DNA of 12,226 nucleotides, from the NCBI GenBank assembly GCA_018066825.1, contig JAGPVU010000147.1:1-12226 (forward strand), read 5' to 3'. The stretch is from Cycloclasticus sp. (lineage in GTDB: Bacteria; Pseudomonadota; Gammaproteobacteria; Methylococcales; Cycloclasticaceae). Shown one piece after another: positions 6,829 through 12,226 of this stretch. The first letter of the stretch is position 1. Each line of letters begins with the position of its first letter. A program made the translations under genes and the position numbers. Under the pieces are notes generated by a model. That model ran no database searches. It saw nothing but the letters and a program-made list of their open reading frames with translations, and was not told where the DNA came from.

Positions 6829-7911
6829 ATGATTAAAAACCCAATTGATTTACAACAATTAGCCGACGACATAAAGTCATTGGGGCAGTCGTTAGGCTTT
6901 CAACAAGTAGGTATTACCGATACGGATTTATCCGAGGCTGAAAACCAATTAAGCAAATGGCTTGACGCCGGCTTCCATGCGGATATGACGTACATGCATA
7001 AGCACGGTTCTAAACGCACTCGACCGGCCGAGTTACACCCCGGAACTGTAAGAGTTATTTCCTGCCGAATGGACTATTTACCCGAACCAATGGCTCAAAC
7101 CGATGCCTTAATGCAAGACCCTGTGCGCGCGTATATTTCTCGTTATGCCTTAGGCCGAGATTACCATAAGGTGATGCGTAAAAAATTGCAGCGTTTAGCC
7201 GATTTAATCGAACAAAAAGTCGGCCCTTTTGGCTATCGCGCCTTTGTTGATAGCGCACCGGTAATGGAAAAAGCGATTGCTGAAAAAGCCGGCTTAGGCT
7301 GGATAGGCAAACACAGCAATGTGTTAAACAAGCAGGCGGGGTCTTGGTTTTTTTTAGGCGAGCTCTACATTGATTTACCTTTACCCATCGATCAAGCTGC
7401 TGATGAGCACTGCGGCGAATGCACTCGCTGTATTGATATATGCCCCACCCAAGCCATTGTCGCACCGTACACGGTAGACGCCAGTCGCTGTATCTCGTAT
7501 TTAACGATTGAATTAAAAGGTGCCATTCCAGAAGAGTTCCGTCCGTTAATGGGCAACCGCATTTATGGTTGCGATGATTGCCAGCAAGTCTGCCCATGGA
7601 ATCGCTTTGCCAACATAACTGAGGAGCAAGACTTTATGCCCCGCCAGCAATTAGACACCACCGGGTTACTGGACGTTTTCAAATGGGACGAGGCCACCTT
7701 TTTAAAGAAAACCGAAGGTTCTGCCATCCGTCGTATTGGTTATACCAGTTGGATTAGGAATATTGCTATTGCCCTTGGCAATGCACCAGCAGACAGCGGC
7801 ATTGTGGCTGCTTTAAAACAAAGGGTGTCCAGCGAAGATGCCGTTATTCGTGAACACGTTAGCTGGGCCATTAAGCAACAACACCTTAAAACCAATCCAC
7901 CTAGTACTTAA
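6829..7911 (+). CDS. queG: Epoxyqueuosine reductase QueG
   Basis: Cobalamin-dependent, iron-sulfur enzyme that reduces epoxyqueuosine to queuosine at position 34 of tRNAs, the last step of queuosine synthesis. The 360-residue protein aligns along nearly its whole length with E. coli QueG (379), including LGFQQVGITDTDLSE near the start and FVDSAP with the likely catalytic D141. SRYALGRDYHK (104-114) is also conserved. The two 4Fe-4S clusters are ligated by C195, C198, C201, C205, C221 and the CDDCQQVC set (C248, C251, C255), all present. The C-terminal HEAT-like helices include EGSAIRRIGYTSWIRNIA. The ATG is the first possible start after an in-frame TAG, with no clear Shine-Dalgarno sequence. 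Its 3' end overlaps the end of orn on the opposite strand by 11 bases. Confidence 0.96.
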   Translation: MIKNPIDLQQLADDIKSLGQSLGFQQVGITDTDLSEAENQLSKWLDAGFHADMTYMHKHGSKRTRPAELHPGTVRVISCRMDYLPEPMAQTDALMQDPVRAYISRYALGRDYHKVMRKKLQRLADLIEQKVGPFGYRAFVDSAPVMEKAIAEKAGLGWIGKHSNVLNKQAGSWFFLGELYIDLPLPIDQAADEHCGECTRCIDICPTQAIVAPYTVDASRCISYLTIELKGAIPEEFRPLMGNRIYGCDDCQQVCPWNRFANITEEQDFMPRQQLDTTGLLDVFKWDEATFLKKTEGSAIRRIGYTSWIRNIAIALGNAPADSGIVAALKQRVSSEDAVIREHVSWAIKQQHLKTNPPST

Positions 7912-8446
7912 GAAAGTTCTCGCGGTAATATTTAAGTTCTTCTATCGATTCGATTACGTCAGCTAAGGCTTGATGCGTGGCCTTCTTTTTAAAGCCAGCC
8001 ATAATACTGGGGGCCCAACGGCTGGCCAATTCTTTTAGCGTACTGACATCTAAGTTTCGGTAGTGAAAAAACGCTTCAAGTGTCGGCATCGTCTTGGCCA
8101 TAAAACGCCTATCCTGACAGATACTATTACCACACATAGGCGATGCACCTTCGGGCAGCCATTGTTTTAAAAATTCAATCGTTTGTTGTTCAACATCTTT
8201 TTCACTGAGTGAACTGCTCAATACCCGCTCAATCAAACCCGATTGCCCATGGTGCTTTTGATTCCATGCATCCATAGCATCCATGGTTGCTTTGGATTGA
8301 TGAACCGCCAATACCGGCCCTTCAGCCAATACATTCAGTTCTTTATCAGTGACAATCGTAGCAATTTCAATGATAGAATCGGTTTCAGGATCTAGACCGG
8401 TCATTTCCAAGTCGATCCATATTAAGTTTTGTTTATCTAGCGCCAT
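7901..8446 (-). CDS. orn: Oligoribonuclease Orn
   Basis: 3'-to-5' DEDDh exoribonuclease that degrades the shortest RNAs, including pGpG from cyclic-di-GMP breakdown; normally essential in gammaproteobacteria. At 181 residues it equals the E. coli protein in length and catalytic numbering: D12 and E14 in WIDLEMTGLD, D112 in CQDRRF, H158 and D163 in HQALADVIES. AAAAAGG eight bases before the ATG is a good ribosome-binding site. The gene diverges from the M48 protease with a 50-base gap and converges with queG, overlapping it by 11 bases with no terminator hairpin. E. coli has tRNA-Gly genes between orn and queG; none are present here. Confidence 0.97.
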   Translation of the reverse strand: MALDKQNLIWIDLEMTGLDPETDSIIEIATIVTDKELNVLAEGPVLAVHQSKATMDAMDAWNQKHHGQSGLIERVLSSSLSEKDVEQQTIEFLKQWLPEGASPMCGNSICQDRRFMAKTMPTLEAFFHYRNLDVSTLKELASRWAPSIMAGFKKKATHQALADVIESIEELKYYRENFLKY

Positions 8447-8496
8447 CTGAAATACCTTTTTAAGTTTTATTAAGTTACTCGAACAATAATGACATT

Positions 8497-9747
8497 ATGA
8501 ATGAATTCAGTTATCTATTTTTAGTTTTTCTTATTGCGTCAATGGTGCTAAAAATTTGGTTAAACCGTCGCCAAATAGCCCATATAACAAAACACCGGGA
8601 TGAAGTTCCTGTTGATTTTATAGGAAAAATTGACCTAAAAGCCCATCAAAAAGCTGCTGATTACACACTTGAAAAGACCCAACTATCCACTTTAAGCACG
8701 ATCATCGGTAGCGCATTATTAATTTTATTAACGTTGGGCGGCCTGATTAACTTCATTGTTCTCCAGTCACAAGCCATGATTAATCACGACTTGTGGTCTG
8801 GCGTCGCGATCATTATGTTCGTGTTCATTCTAGCGCACCTCGTCGAATTGCCAATTCAACTATACCAAACCTTTAACGTTGAACAAAAATACGGTTTCAA
8901 CCGATCAACCCTAGGGCAGTTTATTAAAGACCAGGGCTTACAACTTGGCTTGATGTTTTTAATCGGCAGTCCCTTGCTTTACGCCCTAGTCTGGATAATG
9001 GGAGCAATGGGTGATTATTGGTGGCTTTATGCGTGGATACTGACCATTAGCTTTACTTTTTTTATGACCTGGTTATTGCCCACGGTGATTGCCCCTTTGT
9101 TTAATACCTTTACCCCGCTAGAAGATGAACAGTTAAAACAACGAATCCAGCAATTGTTAGAACGTTGCGGCTTTAATAGTAAGGGTGTTTATGTGATGGA
9201 TGGTTCACGTCGATCTGGCCATGGCAATGCGTATTTTACCGGAGTCGGCAAAAACAAACGTATCGTTTTTTATGACACCCTGCTCGACTCTTTAAATGCT
9301 GATGAAATCGAAGCCGTATTGGCACATGAATTAGGCCACTTTAAATGTAAGCACATCAATAAGCAGATGCTGGTATCTACCCTGGTCACCTTAGTTGGAT
9401 TCGCCTTGCTTGGCTGGCTTAACAATCAAACATGGTTTTTTGATGGTCTAGGCATACTACAAATAAATAATGCTGTTGCACTGCTACTATTTATTCTCGT
9501 TACGCCTGTTTTTACCACCTTTTTACAACCACTGAGTAGCCACCTGCAACGTAAATTTGAGTTTGAAGCAGACGCCTTTGCCAGCACCATGACTAAACCA
9601 GAGTTCCTTATTCAGGCGTTGGTTAAATTATACCGTGATAATGCTAGCACCCTAACCCCCGACCCTATCTATTCAGGCTTTCACCACAGCCATCCACCCG
9701 CTGGTGTTCGAATTAATCATTTGAAAACCTTGGACTCCAGTGCTTAA
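8497..9747 (+). CDS. Integral-membrane M48 metalloprotease (Ste24/CAAX prenyl protease 1-like)
   Basis: A 416-residue inner-membrane zinc protease. The N-terminal half matches the Ste24-type M48_N domain: a first membrane helix at about 4-22 and further hydrophobic segments near 62-90, 100-125, 148-170 and 172-200. The catalytic M48 domain follows, with HELGH at 277-281 (zinc ligands H277 and H281, catalytic E278). Two more membrane segments come next (about 291-310 and 325-345), then EFEAD with the third ligand E355. The end, YSGFHHSHPPAGVRI, is typical of the family. Bacteria do not farnesylate proteins at CAAX boxes, so the substrate is unknown; membrane protein quality control is a reasonable guess. 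It starts a three-gene run with a cytochrome c and rsgA. There is no clear Shine-Dalgarno sequence before the ATG. Confidence 0.93.
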   Translation: MNEFSYLFLVFLIASMVLKIWLNRRQIAHITKHRDEVPVDFIGKIDLKAHQKAADYTLEKTQLSTLSTIIGSALLILLTLGGLINFIVLQSQAMINHDLWSGVAIIMFVFILAHLVELPIQLYQTFNVEQKYGFNRSTLGQFIKDQGLQLGLMFLIGSPLLYALVWIMGAMGDYWWLYAWILTISFTFFMTWLLPTVIAPLFNTFTPLEDEQLKQRIQQLLERCGFNSKGVYVMDGSRRSGHGNAYFTGVGKNKRIVFYDTLLDSLNADEIEAVLAHELGHFKCKHINKQMLVSTLVTLVGFALLGWLNNQTWFFDGLGILQINNAVALLLFILVTPVFTTFLQPLSSHLQRKFEFEADAFASTMTKPEFLIQALVKLYRDNASTLTPDPIYSGFHHSHPPAGVRINHLKTLDSSA

Positions 9748-9764
9748 AAAATAGCAGGCGCCCT

Positions 9765-10049
9765 ATGAAAAACCATTTGATCGTAATCACCCTCATTAGC
9801 CTGTTTCTTTTAGCAAACTTTCAGGCGCACGCCGTAGATATTGAAAACGGCCGCTCGTTACATGCCGAAAATTGTCTAGCTTGCCACGGTGTTGATATTT
9901 ACCAGCAAGACAAACGAAAATTGCACGACCTTGCCGCATTAACAGCTCAAGTGAAACGCTGCGATTTCTCCTTGGGCACACAGTGGTTTGATGAGGATAT
10001 TGAGGACGCCGTCAGTTATTTAAATAACGAGTTTTATCATTTCAAATAA
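9765..10049 (+). CDS. Small periplasmic c-type cytochrome
   Basis: A 94-residue precursor with a clear signal peptide (1-23, cleavage after AHA), leaving a mature protein of about 71 residues. One heme-c site, CLACH, is at 37-41. Unlike typical class I cytochromes c, the mature protein contains no methionine, so the sixth iron ligand cannot be Met; H33, H54 and H92 are candidates. An extra cysteine, C66, sits in VKRCDFSLGTQWFDED, and the protein ends in an aromatic YLNNEFYHFK tail. It is a short single-heme protein related to the Cytochrome_C superfamily; its redox partner is not evident from the neighbours. It begins 17 bases after the protease stop (AGCAGG upstream) and appears to overlap the start of rsgA. 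Confidence 0.85.
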   Translation: MKNHLIVITLISLFLLANFQAHAVDIENGRSLHAENCLACHGVDIYQQDKRKLHDLAALTAQVKRCDFSLGTQWFDEDIEDAVSYLNNEFYHFK

Positions 10050-10965
10050 ACCATTAAACCCATCTAAGGTTCAACAGCAACCACTTAATCGTGGCCGAGT
10101 TGTAGCACACGTAGGCAAGGCACTGATTATTGAAGATGCCGAAGGCAACACTTCGCGGTGTAAAAAACGCACCCAGCTAGAAGCAGCTGCAGTAGGTGAT
10201 GACGTTGAGTGGATGGTCACGGAAGAAGGCGCTGGTCGGGTTGAAAAAATATTACCCCGCCGCTCGCTACTGTCTAGGCCGGCAAAAAGTGGTGCCACCC
10301 GACCCGTCGCCGCAAACATCGACCAATTGGTTGCCATTTTAGCTGTAAAACCCAATATAGACGCCCTGTTACTCGACCAATACTTAATTGTCTGTGAGCT
10401 ACAAGACATTACGCCGCTGATCGTTTTAAATAAAATTGATCTGCTTGATGAAGCTGCAAAGCAAAAGATCGACGAGCTCGTAGCAAACTACCGACACTTA
10501 GGCTACGACCTGATAAAAGTAAGCGCAAAAGACAAATCGGGGTTACAACAATTAAACCAACAACTCTGCGACAAAACCAGCATACTCGTCGGTCAGTCGG
10601 GGGTAGGCAAGTCCAGCATTATTAATGCTTTAATCCCTGATTTAGCACTACAGACCAAAGTGCTCTCCACCGTCTCAGGCCTAGGAAAACATACGACTAC
10701 CTCATCGACCCTATACAAGTTAGCCAACAGTGGTGAGGTTATTGATAGCCCCGGGGTCAATATTTTTGGTCTGGCTAATATTACGGAATACAGTTTGGCG
10801 AGTGGCTACCGTGAAATCAGACAACTGGCCGATCAGTGTAAATACGCGAACTGCCTACACCTCAGAGAACCCAAGTGTGCAGTAAAAGAGGCAGTGGAAA
10901 ATGGCGCTATGTCGCAAGCGCGTTATGCAAGGTACCTTAAGTTAAGAGAAAAGCTGAGTACTTAA
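10039..10965 (+). CDS. rsgA: Ribosome small subunit GTPase RsgA (probable AUU start)
   Basis: Circularly permuted GTPase that checks late 30S assembly. Numbered from the proposed start it has 308 residues: an N-terminal OB fold (about 16-75), then G4 NKID (131-134), G1 GQSGVGKSS (185-193) and G3 DSPG (236-239). The C-terminal zinc site is C267, C272, H274 and C280. The first in-frame ATG (10213) would remove 58 residues, including most of the OB fold that aligns with E. coli RsgA (for example GRVVAHVGKALIIEDAEG). No ATG, GTG or TTG exists in this frame between the stop at 10021 and 10213. ATT at 10039 is my best choice: a weak ACGAG lies seven bases upstream and it gives MSNKPLNP; ATC at 10036 is the next option. 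The start overlaps the end of the cytochrome gene by 11 bases, suggesting coupling. Confidence 0.85.
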   Translation: MSNKPLNPSKVQQQPLNRGRVVAHVGKALIIEDAEGNTSRCKKRTQLEAAAVGDDVEWMVTEEGAGRVEKILPRRSLLSRPAKSGATRPVAANIDQLVAILAVKPNIDALLLDQYLIVCELQDITPLIVLNKIDLLDEAAKQKIDELVANYRHLGYDLIKVSAKDKSGLQQLNQQLCDKTSILVGQSGVGKSSIINALIPDLALQTKVLSTVSGLGKHTTTSSTLYKLANSGEVIDSPGVNIFGLANITEYSLASGYREIRQLADQCKYANCLHLREPKCAVKEAVENGAMSQARYARYLKLREKLST

Positions 10966-11306
10966 CCGGGCGGCCATTGCATGGCTCTGCCACCTAATAA
11001 ATGCAAATGGATATGGTACACCTCTTGCCCTGCATCGCGTTTACAGTTAAACACTGTTCTATAGCCTGACTCTGCCATACCTTCTAATTCTGCTATTTTT
11101 TTAGCCGCCTGCATTATTTCGCCCATTAACACCGTATCCTCGTCTCCTACATCTGCCAAGGTAGCGATGTGTTTTTTCGGGATGATTAAAATATGCACTG
11201 GCGCTCGGGGGTTAATGTCTCTAAACGCTAAAACCGAGTCGGTTTGATAGACAATATCGGGCGTAATATCACCCTTGACCATACTGCAAAACAAGCACTC
11301 ACTCAT
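10962..11306 (-). CDS. hinT: HIT-family nucleotide hydrolase (HinT-like)
   Basis: Histidine-triad purine nucleoside phosphoramidase, expected to hydrolyse AMP-NH2-type and aminoacyl-adenylate adducts. The 114-residue protein has the signature HIHLHLLGG (98-106) with nucleophile H100. It also has the N-terminal CLFC pair (C4, C7) seen in zinc-binding HIT proteins, and the central RAPVHILIIPKKHI block. AAAGGAG lies eight bases before the ATG. Its TAA stop overlaps the rsgA TAA stop on the opposite strand: both lie within the palindrome TTAA at 10962-10965. It lies 82 bases downstream of recR and could share its transcript. The family is certain; the symbol follows the HinT branch by similarity. 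Confidence 0.93.
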   Translation of the reverse strand: MSECLFCSMVKGDITPDIVYQTDSVLAFRDINPRAPVHILIIPKKHIATLADVGDEDTVLMGEIMQAAKKIAELEGMAESGYRTVFNCKRDAGQEVYHIHLHLLGGRAMQWPPG

Positions 11307-11323
11307 TACTATTCTCCTTTATG

Positions 11324-11352
11324 AGCCTAATGTGGTCACCCACTTTAAGGCT
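11324..11352 (-). promoter_or_regulatory. Imperfect stem-loop in the leader of the HIT gene
   Basis: On the minus strand AGCCT pairs with AGGCT (11324-11328 with 11348-11352), then two A-T pairs after a one-base bulge, one mismatch, and GTGG/CCAC (11332-11335 with 11340-11343) around a 4-base loop. It ends just upstream of the AAAGGAG ribosome-binding site. There is no T-run, so it is a leader structure rather than a terminator. A TACAAT-like -10 at 11361-11366 would place a transcript start at its base, but no good -35 is seen. Confidence 0.35.
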
Positions 11353-11388
11353 TAGTTTAGATTGTAAGACAGGGACGCTACCTTGAGC

Positions 11389-11985
11389 TTAAACTTCGCT
11401 TCGACCACTAAAGGCATGTGATAGCGTGCCGCTATCGATATACTCTAATTCGCCGCCAAAGGGTACCCCGTGCGCAATACGGGTTGCTTTTACTTGATGC
11501 CTTTTAGCCATATCGCTTAGATAATGCGCCGTTGCCTCACCTTCAACCGTAGGGTTAGTCGCCAAAATAATTTCTTTAACTTTCCCTTGTTGCATCCGAA
11601 GCGCCAGTTTATCTAAGCCAATTTCAGCCGGGCCTAAACCATCTAATGGTGACAAGCGACCATTCAGTACAAAATATAAGCCCTTAAATGAAGTCGCGTC
11701 TTCTATGGCCATTACGTCAGCGGGTGTTTCGACGATGCACAATAAATGATGCTCACGCGAGTTATCAGAACACAGGCCACAGATGTCGTTCGAACTTAAG
11801 GTCTGGCAGGCTGAGCAATGACCAATTTTATCCACCGCCTCGGCGAGGCTTTGTGCTAGTTGAAAAGCCCCTTTTCGATCACGTTCTAACAGATGAAAAA
11901 CCATACGCTGGGCTGATTTTTGACCCACCCCCGGCAAACAGCGTAGGGCTTGCATTAGCTGCTGTAATATCGGCTCTGATTGCAT
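11389..11985 (-). CDS. recR: Recombination mediator protein RecR
   Basis: RecR acts with RecF and RecO to load RecA on SSB-coated gaps during DNA repair. The 198-residue protein has the N-terminal helix-hairpin-helix segment (LRCLPGVGQKSAQRM, about 14-28) and the four-cysteine zinc finger C57, C60, C69 and C72. The Toprim domain begins at LLCIVETPADVMAIED (81-96, E86) and includes LATNPTVEGEATA (141-153). The C-terminal GVPFGGELEYIDSGTL (173-188) is conserved. Length matches E. coli RecR (201). The ATG comes one base after the ebfC stop and has no strong Shine-Dalgarno sequence of its own, so translation is probably coupled to ebfC. The ebfC-recR pair is one of the best-conserved gene pairs in bacteria. 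Confidence 0.97.
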   Translation of the reverse strand: MQSEPILQQLMQALRCLPGVGQKSAQRMVFHLLERDRKGAFQLAQSLAEAVDKIGHCSACQTLSSNDICGLCSDNSREHHLLCIVETPADVMAIEDATSFKGLYFVLNGRLSPLDGLGPAEIGLDKLALRMQQGKVKEIILATNPTVEGEATAHYLSDMAKRHQVKATRIAHGVPFGGELEYIDSGTLSHAFSGRSEV

Positions 11986-11986
11986 G

Positions 11987-12226
11987 TTAAAAAGGTAGCT
12001 TAAAGCCTGGTGGCAAAGGTATACCCGCGGTCATACCCGACATACTGTCTTTATTTTCGTTCTCTACTTTATGCACTGCATCGTTAATCGCCGCGACCAC
12101 CAAATCCTCTAACATTTCTCGATCGCCTTCGTTACACAAACTAGGATCAAGCGACACCTTCTTAACTTCATATTTGCCTGTCATCACTAATTTGACTAAA
12201 CCACCGCCCGATTCGCCTGCTACTTC
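11987..12226 (-). CDS. ebfC: YbaB/EbfC family nucleoid-associated protein (partial, 5' end beyond window)
   Basis: Small DNA-binding, nucleoid-associated protein of the YbaB/EbfC family. Only the last 79 codons are present and the reading frame stays open to the window edge. The visible part begins EVAGESGGGLVKLVMTGKYE and continues through the conserved DPSL and EMLEDLVVAAINDAV helix to the family ending GMTAGIPLPPGFKLPF. The GTG at 12187 and the ATG next to it are internal codons, because the conserved GESGGGLVKL block lies before them. The gene precedes recR with a one-base gap; dnaX is the usual next gene upstream and would lie outside the window. Confidence 0.95.
   Translation of the reverse strand, partial: EVAGESGGGLVKLVMTGKYEVKKVSLDPSLCNEGDREMLEDLVVAAINDAVHKVENENKDSMSGMTAGIPLPPGFKLPF

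Noticed and set aside
7055..7597. 180-codon open frame antisense to queG
   Set aside because: It lies entirely within queG, is rich in Arg, Cys and Trp in the manner of shadow frames, and has no recognisable motif.
7901..8496. tRNA-Gly genes near orn, as in E. coli
   Set aside because: orn overlaps queG on one side and leaves 50 bases on the other; there is no room for a tRNA and no cloverleaf was seen.
10071..10409. 112-codon minus-strand open frame over the rsgA N-terminus
   Set aside because: The plus-strand frame here encodes the RsgA OB fold; the minus frame is low-complexity Ser/Thr/Ala.

Overview
The window is a stretch of conserved gammaproteobacterial housekeeping DNA with moderate GC and dense coding on both strands. 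The run nnr-tsaE-amiB-mutL-miaA-hfq, with queG, orn and rsgA close by, is the neighbourhood known from E. coli and its relatives. Differences from E. coli point to a non-enteric gammaproteobacterium: an endonuclease-type MutL, an AmiB with a C-terminal LysM domain, a Ste24-type M48 protease plus a small cytochrome c in front of rsgA, and no tRNA-Gly genes between orn and queG. A Methylophaga/Cycloclasticus-like (Thiotrichales) source is only a guess.

Layout. Positions 1-6465, minus strand: nnr, tsaE, amiB, mutL, miaA and hfq, read right to left, with hfq cut by the window edge. A consensus-like promoter lies in front of amiB. A perfect 9-bp hairpin with a T-run sits between amiB and mutL. A 188-bp spacer with a hexamer array precedes hfq. 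Positions 6466-6828: a 363-bp divergent intergenic region. Positions 6829-7911, plus strand: queG, which overlaps convergently with orn (minus, 7901-8446). Positions 8497-10965, plus strand: an M48 metalloprotease, a small secreted cytochrome c and rsgA. Positions 10962-12226, minus strand: ebfC/ybaB (partial), recR and a HIT-family hydrolase; the HIT gene and rsgA share overlapping stop codons.

Joint roles. Several genes serve RNA and translation: miaA and tsaE (tRNA A37 modification), queG (queuosine), hfq (sRNA chaperone), orn (short-RNA decay) and rsgA (30S assembly). MutL, RecR and EbfC serve DNA repair and the nucleoid. AmiB remodels the septal wall. Nnr repairs damaged NAD(P)H. The HIT protein hydrolyses nucleotide adducts. 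The M48 protease and cytochrome c are envelope proteins of unknown specific role.

I see no mobile element, CRISPR array, phage gene or clearly new multigene system. The points most worth checking are the missing canonical start codon of rsgA (an AUU start fits best), the hexamer array with an inverted partner upstream of hfq, the A-rich tract over the hfq ribosome-binding site, the hairpin abutting the mutL ribosome-binding site, and the cytochrome c with no methionine in its mature part.
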